This document shows positions 30,819 to 43,205 of a DNA stretch of 64,000 bases, one piece after another. The position numbers were made by a program, and so were the translations under genes. How positions within the stretch are numbered: the stretch's first letter is position 1; each line of letters starts with the position of its first letter. The DNA is from Marsupella aquatica (taxonomy: Eukaryota > Marchantiophyta), in NCBI GenBank assembly GCA_973895155.1, contig OZ316891.1, positions 24,800,001 through 24,864,000 on the forward strand, in the 5' to 3' direction. The notes beneath the pieces are model-generated. The model was not told the origin of the DNA, searched no databases, and saw only the letters and a program-made list of their open reading frames with translations.

Positions 30819-31139
30819 AGAATCAAGGAAGGGGAATTCAATCTAAAGCAGTACGACCCAAGAGAAATTTGCAGATCCGACCCTCAAACACGATAGCAAT
30901 CTGATAAAGCACGTGCAACAAGGCAAGGGATTCAATCACCCCTACATGCATTCTTAATCGCAATCAAATTACAAATTACTTCATATTTGTAACACTTCCC
31001 GACGGAAATTGCAAGGATACGTCCTACCATCCACAAACAAAATTTTATCCAATGAATTCCATGGAGAAATTGCATTTCCAGGCACTGTCAATAGATGGAC
31101 TTAATTATCTATCTTGGTCATTGCACGTTGAAGCACACC
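30819..31139 (+). mobile_element. Copia element, leader and gag start
   Basis: Non-coding leader to about 31050, then an ATG at 31052 begins a copia gag: FQALSIDGLNYLSWSLHVEAHL is the usual N-terminal gag motif (LDGxNYxxWxxxVExxL). The frame is broken after 31139 by the solo LTR and resumes at 35788. The copia 5' LTR is not seen; element A occupies its place to the left. Confidence 0.8.
31135..31139 (+). other. Target-site duplication of the solo LTR (left)
   Basis: ACACC occurs immediately before the LTR end TGTGGTGC at 31140 and again at 35788-35792 directly after CATCACA. A perfect 5-bp duplication is the mark of integrase-mediated insertion and proves that 31140-35787 inserted as one unit into the copia gag. 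Confidence 0.9.
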
Positions 31140-34100
31140 TGTGGTGCGTCCCATGGCTCCCTAAACCCAAGAAACCCCCCAGCTCAAGCCGATTCCCGCA
31201 GGTTTCGTGCTTGGCGAGGCCGTTTCCGCGGCTTAGCGGCATGGGACGCTGCTAACCTTCTACTACTACTATTAACATTTTACACACATATACTGGACAG
31301 ATCCTTCATCGGGTCATGAGATACGTAGCCGGCCTAATATAGGCCTTCCCTTGTCTTCCCCTGTCTTCCCCTCCGTCTTGTTAGGTATGTTTGGATTCCG
31401 CCGCCGGAATGATCCCCAATAGGCTTGGTTAAGCCGCTAAGACCTCTCTCAGCTCGACACATCCAACTATCACTCCCCTGCTTACTTTCCTTCCTTCTGT
31501 TGATGTGGGCACTCTTCACACAAGTTAATGCGACACACAAATAGCAAAATGACTCATTCTAACTGAGTCATACCATGCACTTGCCATACAAACAGTACAT
31601 CTCATACACAAGTTCTGCGAACTAAGCCGTGAGGCCAACTCTATTCAGCTCTTAGGCATGAGGAAACATGAATATACACAAGGGTCACTGTATGACTAAC
31701 CGAGAGCTTCTCGTACTACTTGATCCCAGCCCGGCTGGTGCAAACTAAAAACTTGCTAAAGAAGAGGCCCTGAGCTCCCCGCTGCCCAGGTACTTATCCT
31801 GGTAGTGGATCCGCCATTCTTTGCATCGTAAGCCTAATCTACCTGACAGTAATCTACTTGCCCGAATCTACCTATGTACAGCAAGGCAGGAGCACAAGTG
31901 TTGCTCCTACCAGTGGAACCCCAATCCCACTAAGCTAAGTGTCAGGGCCGCTCCTGGTTCTGATCCTAATCCTAAACGTGGAGATCCGCGCCCGCCCTGC
32001 CCACTCACGCCTCCTCCCTCCACGTCCGCCCTCCCTAAAAGGAACGGCGCCCTTGCACCGTCACGACACCGGTGGTGGATCCTCAATGGACGCCCCCAAC
32101 ACTTCCTCCTCAGCCACTGCCGTTGGCCTGCCTACTGACAGATTACCTGCCCTTGACCGAGTCAACTCTCCATCGGCCTGACTGGGTCCACCTTCGGCTT
32201 CAGCCTCGACAACTCCCACGGCTTCGGCTTCAGCCACCCCCACGGCTTCGGCCTCAGCCAACCCCACGGCTTCGGCTTCCCCTTCCCCTAGGGTAGTTGG
32301 ATCCTTAGCCGTGACCCTGTCTGGGGTCGGTGCTGGGTCTACCTCCTTGATCACCACGGCCTATGAAGTCGTATTACTCCTTGACCCTGAAGGTTTCCGC
32401 TTCTTCTTCGTTGGTGGCTCGGCAGCTGGTCCCTTCCCCTTCCCACTTACTTCCGGCACTGGTGCAGTTGACGCGGCTTGTCCTTCGGCAATTACCACCC
32501 CTGGTAACTGGTTTGTCCCAACGGGAGATGGACCTGCTGCAACTAAGCATTTAAATACTGCGGCTTGTTTCTTCAGCCGCTCTGTTTGGTTGTCGGCCCG
32601 CCGCTGTAGGTTCTCCATCTTCCTCATGATTTCCTCCAACTCCTCTTGGGTTTCATCCAGGTCCTTACGTGCCCCCTCCAGCTCGTTTTTGGCCTCTTCC
32701 TGCTCCCTGTGGGCTTCCTCCAATTCCTTCTTCAAGGTAGCCCTCTCCTCCTGGGTTGCTCTTAGCTCCTTGTCGAGCTCTGCAATGATGACAGACTCCA
32801 TCTGGTTCATCTTGGCGTAAGTCTGTTCGAGCATCTCGTCCTTCTCCCTTAGGTCGGCCTTGAAGCTGGCCGTCAGGGACGCAAGCTCCTGCTGCAGCGC
32901 CATAATCCCTTGATAGGATTTCCCTAACTCGACCTCCTTCTGCTCAAGGGCTCCGCGGATTTTCTCGAGCTCCCCTTTCAACGCCCATTCCTTTCTTTGG
33001 GTCTCCGCCATGGCCCGGCTGTTGGCTGTTATGTGGGCCTCCTCTGTATTCTTCAGCTCTTGCTTCCACTTCTCCCTCTCTTTGATCGTGTCGGCCAACT
33101 CTTCCTGCGTCTGAGTCAGTTTATCCTTGATATTCTGATTATCAGCCTGCGCGGCGTCCAACTGCCCCTGCATGATGTTCAGCTCATGTCGTTTAATCCG
33201 CAGTTCATCTTGGGCTTTCTTGGCCGCCCTTAGATTTTCAATCTCGGCTTCCATCCTCCTAAGCCGCCGAATGACCTCGTCCTTCTTGCTTCTCTCTAAA
33301 GCCACCGCTTCTTCTAATTGGTGCTTCTCCAACTGCTCCCTGTGAAAAAAGGGTCCTACCTCCAACTCCTCTCCAAAGATGCCGAGCGCAAGTTCCCCAC
33401 ACATCTCACCATACTCCATGGCTCTATTCTTAGCGTAGGTGGAGTAAGTAGAAGTGATCGGCATCGCCCATCGTGGCCTCTGCTCCCACGCCGTCCTGCG
33501 GATCTCTTCAATCGTGGCTAGAGGTTTGCTTCCTTTTTCGGCTAGCCGCCTGATGTCCTCCGGCCAATCTCCTCCTGGTAAATCCTTTTCCTTAGCCAGG
33601 GCGGCCTCTTCCTCCTGCTTGATTCGCTCCTGAAATTCCTGCACCGTCTGTTTTATGCCGTCGAAGCTCGGGGGAGCGACATCTGGTGGGGGAGACTCAG
33701 GGCTACTCTGCTGGTTGGGGTCCCCTCGCACTACCCTTGGAAGTGTGGGGACAAACCGGCCACAGGTCCTTACTCCTGGAACGTGATGGTCCGACCCATA
33801 GCCGGAATTATCATGGCTGCAGTCCTCCACTGCCTCCTCTACCTCTTGGACGTCCGGCTTCTCCCTCTCCTCTTCCTCGGTAGGAGCTTCAGGCAATTCT
33901 GCCTCAGATTCGGAGCTTGAGGTTCCCACGTACATTCGAACACCTGGCTTGGATTCCGGCCTGATTCTCTTCTTGTCTCCAGCAAAGGGGTTTTCTCTTG
34001 TGAGCCGGTGTAGGCCTACCTCTGTAGTAGTGTCCTGCATTGTTGCCGTTGCCGTTGTTGTTGCCGATGCCGATTTCTTTTCTTTCTCCAGTAGTTTCAG

Positions 34101-35787
34101 CAGACTCTGCATGCCTGGTTGCTGCATCGGCAAGTCTTCCTTCCTGGGCCTAAACACCTGCTCGATCGTAGGACTAACAGGTGGTTGAGGCTTCTCAGCC
34201 AACGGCCTCGGCGTTGGAGCTTCCTCGGGTGCCCTTACCTGTAGGGGAAGTACCGGGGCAAAAGTCTGACCTCTGGCATACCGGCACAACAGCGGCATGT
34301 GATAGCCAAGCCGCGACACGCTCCCCATGCCGATTACCTGCTGCTCCTCCTTTAAGATCTTCTTCAATTGGTTGAGGAGGTACCCGTTGTAGTCCCGGCT
34401 TGGGTCTGGCCTTTCTGCCAGATAGACCTGTGCCTTGCCGATCTCTGCCCTCGGTAAGTTACAATGCATGGTCACCCGCAAGAAGTCGATCATCTCTCCT
34501 ATGTGCGGGTTGGTGCAGGTGTTCCGGAAGAAGCCATTCTTCGTTGATGGCCCGGGGAACGACCGGAACTCCTTGTCAGGCAAGGTCTTCCTGGTATCAA
34601 CTTTGGTCTTATTGCCCATCGGCAAGCCAAACACTTCGGCAATCACCTTGGGAGTAAGATAGAAATCCTTCCCATATATCCTCGTGCAATTGGTCTCGGG
34701 TTCCCATGACCCCACGAATTCTAATAGGTCTGACTCCGGTACCTCCGGCTTCAGCCATGGTAATCTTACAAAGGCCTCCAAGCCGGATCCGGCCATGAAG
34801 CCTTGGTACTTCTTGGTCTGCATGGCCGTAAAGCATGCATCCTCCTCCCGTGCAAAATGTAGTTGCACCTCCACCGGTAGGGTTGCCGCCCAGCCCTTCC
34901 AGGTGTCATCCCTGGTTGGAATGGCCTTGATGGGATCGACCTCCTCCTCTTTGGCTTCTCCCTGCCTCCTGCTCTGCTGCTCGGCTGGCTTCTTTGGTGC
35001 CGCCGACCTCGTTCTTTTTGCCGGGGTGGCTTCATCGTTGACGGCCCCCTTCCTCTTCATCTCTGCTGCCGTGGAGGTTTCTCCTAGCACCGTTGCCCGG
35101 GTCCACCTTTCTGTGCTACCCTTTAATTCCCAGTGTATGTCGTTGCAGTTCTTGATGGCCTCTCGGATGCCGACGACGCTGTCTTTGCAAAACAGAAGAT
35201 CATCGAGTTGATTGGAAGTAGGCGTCCACAGGAACTCGTCCTTGATGAGTTCGCCTCCTAAGAAAGCCGTCTTCTGCAGCTCCCACAATCGAGCGAGCTC
35301 CTGCCGTTCTCGAGCTGCCCTTTCTGACTCCTCGTCCTCGTAAGTCTTGATGTACTCAGTTGCCTGTTCGAACAGGCATCCCCAGAAATGTGCCGCTTGA
35401 TTGACGTTGCTCATACCCTCCTTAGGTCGATCGTCGGTATCTACTCTCTCCCCGAGTGCTTGCCTAAGCAGCTGACAATAGTTGGCCTCCCGTAGTCGTC
35501 TGCCTAGTTCGTGCTCGCAAATGAGCCACCATCTCCTGCAAGCGCTCCTTACCCCTCTCCTCTGCCGGTCCTTCTTCCCGTTGATCCTTCCTAGCCGCCG
35601 ACGCTTAACGCGCCCTAACCCTAATCGGGTTTTCACCCTCAGCCTTACCTCCGGCCTCTGCCCGGGTTCCATGGTTGCCCCTAATTGTTTATATTTTCCT
35701 TGTTTTGTCACTATACTAAGGTGTTCCTAGGGTGCCTTCCTGCTTTACCCACTTAACCGGCCGAGTGATTCCTGTCTAGGCATCACA
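31140..35787 (-). mobile_element. Solo giant LTR (4.65 kb) with near-intact ORF
   Basis: It runs from the LTR terminus TGTGGTGCGTCC to GGCATCACA and is flanked by the 5-bp duplication ACACC. There are no internal gypsy sequences, so it is the product of recombination between the two LTRs of one element, or was inserted as such. It shares its whole length with the 3' LTR of element A (26085-30818). It is the cleanest copy in the window and interrupts the copia gag. Confidence 0.95.
32061..35672 (-). CDS. LTR-encoded accessory protein (best copy), one premature TAG
   Basis: The frame opens at ATG (35672-35670, MEPGQRPEV) and is open for over 1,100 codons to a TAG at 32361-32363, beyond which the same frame continues to 32061; the 3' LTR of A has CAG at that codon. 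Features (residues counted roughly): basic N-terminus; helical region 40-250 (WWLICEHELGRRLREAN, HFWGCLFEQATEYI, FLWTPTSNQLDDLLF); KR-rich patch near 235-260; conserved globular domain 265-500 (WKGWAATLP, EVFGLPMGNKTKVDT, CTNPHIGEMIDFLRVTMH); low-complexity acidic spacer 500-690 with DNSGYGSDHHVPG; coiled coil 780-1045; KKKRKPSGSRS basic patch; Ala/Glu tail. Lacks signal peptide, membrane segments and catalytic motifs. Location inside an LTR is proven by the flanking target duplication. Role unknown; possible nuclear or particle protein. Confidence 0.75.
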
Positions 35788-36733
35788 ACACCTCGCGTCC
35801 AAAGATTTACAAGATACGATATTGACAGATGCAGGCCCCACCCTCCAACAAAAAGCTAGAGCCCTGATTCTTATAAGACATCATCTTGCCGAGCCACTTA
35901 AGACTCAGTACTTAAATCACTATAATCCCCCGTATCCTATGGGAAGAACTACAACTAAGATTCGATCATATGCACACCATCTCCCTCCCAACAGCCCGCC
36001 ATGACTACATTAATTTGCGAGTACAGGATCACACCACAATTGCAATTATAATAGTGAATTGTTTAGAATCACTTCACAACTGGCAGTTTGCGGCAGCCCA
36101 GTAGATGATGTTGAACAAATTGAAAAGACTTTATCTACGTTTCATGTTACCAACCTGGTACTGGCAGCCCAGTATTGTAACATGAACTTTACCAGATATT
36201 CACAACTAATCTCACATATGTTACTCGCGGAGAAGCACCAAATGTTATTGATGCAGAATGCAAAGATGAGGCCACTAGGAACCGCACCACTACCAACCAA
36301 ACCGGAGACCCACCTATTTGAGCCAGCAAATAGACAAAGGGGACGCGGTCGTGGGAGCTTCAAGGGGAGCAGAGGCCGACCATTTGGACGAGGTCGCTAC
36401 GAAGGCCGTGGTAGAGGCCAACCTGAATTTAATGAAGCAGCACAAGACCCTAGAAATAGAAATGGTTTTCGAGGACGAAGCTCTGGCCAAGGATCACAAC
36501 ACCAAAGACGAGATAAGTTTACTCCACTCTTCTGTTTTTGCTGTGGCACAAAAGGACACATCCAAAAGACATGCAGAGCAGCAGCACATCTAGTCAAGCT
36601 CTATAAAGAAAGCTTAAACAAGCAAACACCAGAGGCACAAGGGAATTATATGGAAATACCAGTCAAAGAGTATAAATGCATATATCACAGACACAGATAT
36701 GCCCGAAGCTCACACAACCCACTACGAATCTGA
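35788..36733 (+). pseudogene. Copia gag, continuation after the solo LTR
   Basis: The copia gag resumes at 35793 after the duplicated ACACC and runs through several frames with stops. Motifs: DAGPTLQQKARALILIRHHL, then an Arg/Gly-rich RNA-binding stretch (RQRGRGRGSFKGSRGR, near 36335-36430) and one CCHC knuckle CFCCGTKGHIQKTC (near 36530). Typical copia gag order. The coding is frameshifted near 36000 and 36100, so it is not functional. Confidence 0.8.
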
Positions 36734-38222
36734 GATTACATGCAACTCAGATCCCTCTGAACTGCATTGTCGATAGTGGAACTTCCCATTCGATCCTTAG
36801 GTCAAGGCAATTCTTCAAAGATATTTCCCAGTCAAATAGAGAAATTACAACGATAACAGGTCAGAATGAAATCGAGGAAGGAAATGGCCCAGCCACTGTC
36901 AGATTCCCAGGAGGGACAGTCATTCATATCCGCTCCGCCATTTATGCACCCAAGGCCACACAAAACTTGGTCAGTTTCAAAGACATCACAGCCAACCAAC
37001 TTCAGATACATACAAACAGAACCGAACAAGGGGAAGTCCTTCAGATACTAGAAAATACAAACATGGGAATGCAAATTAGGGAGATCTTACCGATTTCCCC
37101 CCTAGGCTTATATATTACAAAAATACAAGCATTCCACACTGAAAAATCAGTTCCCACATTAATAGAAACATGGCATAAATGACTCGGGCACCCCGGTACT
37201 ATGATGTATCATCATATAATCTGGGATACCATAGGAATACCTAGGGGAGTACACCCTTCCACTTTGAAACAACCATGCCTGGCTTGCGCTCAAGGCAAAC
37301 TAATAATCAGACCTGCAGTATCAAAAACTACACATGTAATACCAAGGTTCCTTGAAAGAATCCACGCCGATGTATGCGGACCCATAGACCCACCTTTAGG
37401 CCATTCAGGTTTTTCCTTGCCATTATTGATGCCTCATCAAAATGGTCTCAGGTTTCTTTGCTATCAACAAGAAACTTAGTTTTTCCTCGAATACTATCAC
37501 ATATTTTGAAGCTGAAATCACAGTTTCCTGATAACCCAATTAAAACATTAAGGGTAGACAATGCAGGGGAATTCACCTCGAAGACTTTTGATGATTTCTG
37601 TGAGACAGCCGGCATAGACACCGAGTACCCCGTTCCCCATGTTCATTTCCAGAATGGGATAGCAGAGTCATTAATCAAAAGACTACAGCTAATTGCTAGG
37701 CCCCTGCTAATGCAAACTCAACTGCCAACTATAGCCTGGGGCCATGCGATCCTACATGCTGCGTCATTGCTAAAATACCGACCATCTGCATTCAATTCAC
37801 ATACCCCACATTACTTGGCATTTGGACTTCCGCCAAACATCTCACATCTTCGTACATTTGGATGTTTGGTCCTTGTTCCGATCATGGGTCCTAGACAAAC
37901 CAAAATAAGACCCCAAAGACAACGAGGGATATATATATAGGATATGACTCACCATCAATTATACATTTTCTTGAACCGACAACAACAGATGTATTTAAGG
38001 CCAGATTTATAGACTGCAATTTTTTTGAGGATGTGTTCCCTCGACTAACAAATCCAGAAAACATCAAGACTACATCAAAGACACAGATCCTACAATGGCA
38101 ATCTCCAAATCCATTTCAAAATGATCCACGGACTAAACAAGCAGATGAGGAAGTAAGACAAATTATCCATCTTCACCAGATGCTCGAGAAGCTACCTGAT
38201 GCATTTAATGATGCAGCAGCTG
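36734..38222 (+). pseudogene. Copia protease, GAG-pre-integrase and integrase
   Basis: Protease motif CIVDSGTSHSIL (D-S-G) near 36765. The pre-integrase zinc region follows (ETWHK, then a TGA at 37180-37182, LGHPG, CLACAQGKL). Integrase: HADVCGP, LRVDNAGEF and NGIAESLIKR give the D-D-E residues; FGCLVLVPIMGPRQTK is the copia-typical region after the core. A frameshift lies near 37420. The order protease-integrase before reverse transcriptase identifies Ty1/copia. It ends at 38222 where another LTR copy begins. Confidence 0.9.
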
Positions 38223-41200
38223 TGTGATGCCTAGCCAGGAATCACTAGCCCGTTTTACATGGTAAAGCAGGAGTGTACCCTGGAAAAACCTTAGTATGGG
38301 AACAAAACAAGGAAAATATAAACAATTAAGGGTGACTACGGAACCCGGGCTGAGGCCGGAAGTAAGGACGTCGGGGGAGAGAACACGATTAGGGTTAGGG
38401 CGCGCTAAGTGTCGGCGGCTAGGGGTGACCAACAGGGGAAGACCAGAGGAGGAGAGGGGTAAGGACTGCTCGCGAGGAATAGTGGCTCATTTGCAAGAAC
38501 GAACTGGGCAGACGACTACGGGAGGACAAATGCTGTCAACTGCTTAGGCAAGCACTCGGGGTGGGAACAGATACCAACGATCGACTCAAGGAGGGTATGA
38601 GCAACGTCAATCAAGCGACACATTTTTGGGGATGCCTATTCGAACGGGCAGGTGAGTACGTCGGGACTTACGAGGACGAAGAATCAGAGAGAGCAGCTCA
38701 AGAACGGCAGGAACTTGCTCGGCTCTGGGAACTGCAGAAGAAGGCTTTCTTAGGAGGAGAACTTATCAAGGCCGAGTTCTTGTGGACTCCTACTGCCAAT
38801 CAGCTTGATGACCTTCTGTTGTGCAAAAACAGAATTGTCGGCATCCGGAAAGCCATCAATCGTTGCAACGACCTACACTGGGAGTTGAAGGGTAACACGG
38901 AGGGGTGGACAAAGGCAACCTTGCTAGGAGAAACATCCACGGCAGCTGAGATGAAGAGGAAAGGAAAAAACAACAAAGAGGCCACCCCGGCAAAAAGAAC
39001 AAGGTCGGCGGTACCTAGGAAGCCAGAAGAGCAGCAGAGCAGGACAAGGGGAGACGCTGAAGAGGAAGAGGTCAATCCCATCAAGGCCATTCCAACAAAT
39101 GATGACACCTGGAAAGGCTGGGCGGCGACCCTACCGGAGGAGGTGCAATTACACTTTGCACGGGAGGAGGATGCATGCTTTACGGCCATGCAGACCAAGA
39201 AGTACCAAGGCTTCATGGCCGGGTCCGGCTTGGAAGCCTTCGTAAGATTACCATGGCTGAAGCCGGAGGTGCCGGACTCAGACTTATTAGAATTTGTGGG
39301 ATCATGGGAACCCGAGACCAATTCCACGAGGGTGTATGGGAAGGATTTCTATCTCACTCCCTGGGTGATTGCTGAGGTGTTTGGCTTGCCGATGGGTAAT
39401 AAGACCAAGGTTGATACCAGGAAGACCTTACCTGACAAGGAGTTCCGGTCGTTCCCAGGACCATCAACAAAGAATGGCTTCTTCTGGAACACCTGCACCA
39501 ACCAGCACATTGGAGAGATGATCAATTTCTTGCGGGTGACCATGCACTATAACTTGCCGAGGGCAGAGATCAGCAAGGCTCAAGTCTACCTGGCAGAAAG
39601 GCCAGACCCAAGCCGGGATTACAACGGGTACCTCCTCAACCAACTGAAGAAGATCTTGAAGGAGGAACAACAGGTGATCGGCGTGGGAAGCGTGTCCCGG
39701 CTTGGCTATCACATGCCACTGTTGTGCCGGTATGCCAGAAGTCAAATCTTTGCCCCAGTACTTCCCCTATCGGCAAGGGCACCGGAGGAAGAGGAAGAGC
39801 AAGGGCCGGCACTAGAGAAGCCCAACCAACCCGACAGTCCAACAATCGAGCAGGTGTTTCGGACAAAGAAAAAAGACTTGCCGATGCAGCAACCAGGCAT
39901 GCAAAATCTGCTGAAATTGCTGGAGAAGGAAAAGAGAACGGTTCCGGCAACGACAATGGTTCTGGCAATGGCACCGATATAGGACACTGCCCCAGAGGTC
40001 GGCCTAAGCCGACTCAAAAGGGAAGACCCCTTTACCGGAACCAAGGAGACCAGGAGGCCAGAACACAAGCCGGGAGTGCAAATGTATGTGGGAGCCTCAA
40101 GCCCCAAATCAGAGGCAGAGCAACCTAAGGCTCCTTCCCACGGAGAGCAGAGGGAGACGACAGCCTGGAAACCAAAGGAACCAGAGGCCATTTTTATGAC
40201 TGGACCAGGGGACCAAAGGGAGAAGCCAGGAGTCCAAGTAGTGGAGGAGGCGGTGGAGGACTACAGCAATGATAACTCCGGCTATGGGTCGGATCATCAT
40301 GTTCCAGGAGTAAGGACCTGTGGCCGATTTATCCCCACGCTTCCAAGAGTAGTTCGAGGGGACCCCACCCAAAAGAGTAGCCCCGAGTCTCCCCCACCAG
40401 AGATTGCTCCCCCGAGCTTTGACGGCATAAAGCAGACGGCACAAGAATTTCAGAAGCAACTTATGGAGGAAGAGAAAGCAGCCCTGGCTAGGGAAAAGGA
40501 GTTACCAGGGGTAGTATTGGCCGTAGGACAAGCCAAAACACTCACCCCGGTGCCAAAGGTAAGTGGCAAGGGGAAGGAACCGGCTGTCGAAATAGGGAAG
40601 AAGAAGAAGCAAAAACCTTCTAGGTCTGGGAGTTATACGGCTTCTCAAGCCATTGTAACCGAGAAGATAAAGCCGGCACCAATCTCCGGCATCGGCACGG
40701 CGGTGGATCCACCAGTCCTAGGAAGTGGAGATGGCAAGGCCAAGGCCGGGAGAACCAATAATGATGCCGAGGTACCGGATCCTCCACTAGAACATGTTGG
40801 GGAGGCCGTAGCCGTATTGGAGGCCATGACCGAGGCTGAGGCCGAAGCCGAGGGTGGACCCAGTCAGGTCAATGAAGAGTTGACCCGGTCAAGGGCAGGT
40901 AATCTGTCAGAGGATGGACCAACAACAGTGGCTGTGGAGGATGCGTTGGGGGCGTCCAGTGAGGACCAGTCACCGGTGTCGTGACGGTGTAAGGGCGCCG
41001 TCCCTTTTAGGGAAGGCGGACGTGGAGGTAGGAGGCGTGAGTGGGCAGGGCGGGCGCTGATCTCCAAGTTTAGGCTTAGGATCAAGACCAGGAGATGGCC
41101 CTGACACTTAGATTAGTGGGATTTTGGATCCACGGGTGAGGGCGACACTTGTGCTCCTGCCTTGCTGTACATAGGTAGATTACAGTCAAGTAGATTATAG

Positions 41201-41534
41201 TCAAGTAGATTACAGTAGGTAGATTAGGTTTACGCTGCAAGGAATCAGGTGGATCCGCGACCAGGATAAGTACCTGGGCGGTGGGGAGTTCAGGGTCTCT
41301 TCTTTAGCAAGTTTTTAGTTGCACCAGCAAGGCTGGGATCAAGTAGTAAGAGAAGCTCTTGGTTAGTTATACAGTGACCCTTGTGTATATTCATGTTTCC
41401 TCATACCTAAGAACTGAATAGAGTTGGCCTCACGGCTTAGTTCGCAGAGCTTGTGTATGAGATGTACTGTTTGTATGGCAAGTGCATGCTATAACTCAGT
41501 CAGAATGAGTCATTTTGCTATTTGTGTGTCGCAT
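38223..41534 (+). mobile_element. Giant LTR copy, truncated and internally deleted
   Basis: Begins with TGTGATGCCTAGCCAGG inside the copia element, between integrase and reverse transcriptase. It ends at about 41534 within the LTR tail (at TTTGTGTGTCGCAT), about 400 bases short of the true end, where copia coding resumes. About 1.1 kb is deleted inside (near 40507), taking away the coiled-coil coding region. Part of the copia (the N-terminal part of reverse transcriptase) was lost along with the LTR end. Confidence 0.88.
38340..40984 (+). pseudogene. LTR-encoded accessory protein, copy lacking the coiled coil
   Basis: Same protein as in the solo LTR. The N-terminal part (from about 38300) is in one frame until about 38450 and then shifts; the main frame runs 38561-39982, is stopped by TAG (39980-39982, CAG in other copies) and continues in the same frame to 40984. 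The middle domain is well conserved. At 40500-40510 the sequence jumps from EKELPG (start of the helical part) to VVLAVGQAK (just after the coiled coil in other copies). The join occurs at a TTACCAGG repeat present at both sides in full copies, and it keeps the frame. The basic KKKKQKPSRSGS patch and the Ala/Glu tail are retained. Confidence 0.75.
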
Positions 41535-42719
41535 ACAAAAGAATATGTAGTGCAAGTCTTATGCTCAATGTATGGCCTTAAGCAGAGTGGTCAAACCTGG
41601 TACAAAAAGTTCCGGGCAGAGATGTTAGCACTCGACTTTGTGAATGACAATATTGCTCCTTGTCTATTTTTAAAACAACAAGGAACTGAATATATCATTG
41701 TCGCTATTTACGTAGACGACATTAACATTTTCAGTACTCATATTATAACTAAAGAGACAATCAAAAATTTGAAAAACATGTTTCAAATGAGGGATCTTGG
41801 TGAACCCAAATACTGTCTTGGCCTTCAGTTTGATTATGTGCAGGGTGGCATACTGATTCACCAGGCGACCTACACCAAGAAGATATTAAAACAGTTCAAC
41901 ATGGACAACTCTCACCCTATGAGCATTCCGATGGAACTGAGATCACTCAATCCCAATAAAGATACTTTCAAGAAGCAAACAGAAGCAAAACAGACACTTG
42001 GATCGGAGACACCTTACCTCTCTGCAATTGGAGCGCTCATGTACTTGGCTAACCAAACGCGCCCCAACATTTTGTTTTCAGTAAACCTCCTAGCGCGCCA
42101 CAGCTCCCAACCAACAATAAAACACTGGAACGGAATCAAAAGAGTTTTTCGATACTTACAGGGAACAGCAGACTTGGGATTGTTTTTCCCACACAACGCA
42201 AAACTCGAACTCACAGGATTTGCTGATGTCGGATATCTTTCCGATCCCGACGATGCCAAATCTCAGACAGGCTACGTGTTCCTTCAAGGGAGCACAGCCA
42301 TATATTGGAGGAGTTTGAAACAGACCCTTACAACTACATCTTCTAACCATGCAAAGATAATAGCACTTTATGAAGCAAGTCGCGAATGCCTGTGGCTAAG
42401 ACAACTTATCGACCACATAAGCAAGAATACAGGTTGTCCACTCCTGAATTTGCCAATGATTATTTATGAGGATAATCCACCTTGTGTCAACCAGATCACT
42501 CAGGGCTTCATAAAAGGTGACAGGATTAAACACATTGCGCCCAAGTTTTTCTTCACGCACGAACAGCATGGTGACAAGATTCAGGTTCAGTGGATACCGA
42601 GTAAAGAAAACCAAGCAGATCTTTTTACGAAACCACTTCCACCATCTCTCCACAAAGATCACACAGCGGGCATCGGAATGCGGCAACTCTCCACTTTACT
42701 ACAGACCACGGATTACTAA
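41535..42719 (+). pseudogene. Copia reverse transcriptase (C-terminal part) and RNase H
   Basis: Coding resumes with KEYVVQVLCSMYGLKQSGQTWYKKF and is open for 395 codons. It includes the catalytic YVDD (AIYVDDINIF, near 41712), YCLGLQF, the SAIGALMYLANQTRPNI stretch and RNase H features (GFADVGYLSDPDDAKSQTGY, STAIYWRSLKQ, EASRECLWLRQLI, and EDNPPCV where D is the conserved acid). It ends ADLFTKPLPP, the usual copia C-terminus. The first ~half of the RT domain was lost with the LTR insertion and deletion. This part of the frame has no stop codons, so decay of the copia is recent. Confidence 0.92.
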
Positions 42720-43205
42720 ATTTTGACAGCCAGACCCTAGAAAACTACGAAGCCCACCCGAATGCTGACCCCCGGAGCAAAAGCTAAAACGATTGAATCC
42801 AGTTCTGTACACCATCATGATCGAGGAACGATAAATCAGAACACACCGAGGAACAATGTTGAGAATCAATGAGAGGAGCCGGAAATGATGCAAAACAAGA
42901 CAAGACGAAGATACTACTCAGCGAAGTGACAGACAATTCACATTCGAGTAATACATTACAATAAACTACACCATTTTACATACGCCCTTACACCTAACAC
43001 TTCATTACATTTAGAGTAGTCATTTACATTAAACTCTACTGAAGAGCATTTACTCCATGATTACCCTATGACATGGAAGTAGTGGCACTCTTCCTTTGGA
43101 AGAAAGCATAAAGGTTTTAAGGAGACCATACTAAACTAGGGTTTAATCTTACACTTACATTTAGACTCTACATAGATTGGTTCTTTTATACCCCAATAAA
43201 ATAAC

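Noticed and set aside
41424-41534. First 37 codons of the copia reverse transcriptase frame
   Set aside because: They are translated LTR tail sequence; copia coding begins only at 41535.
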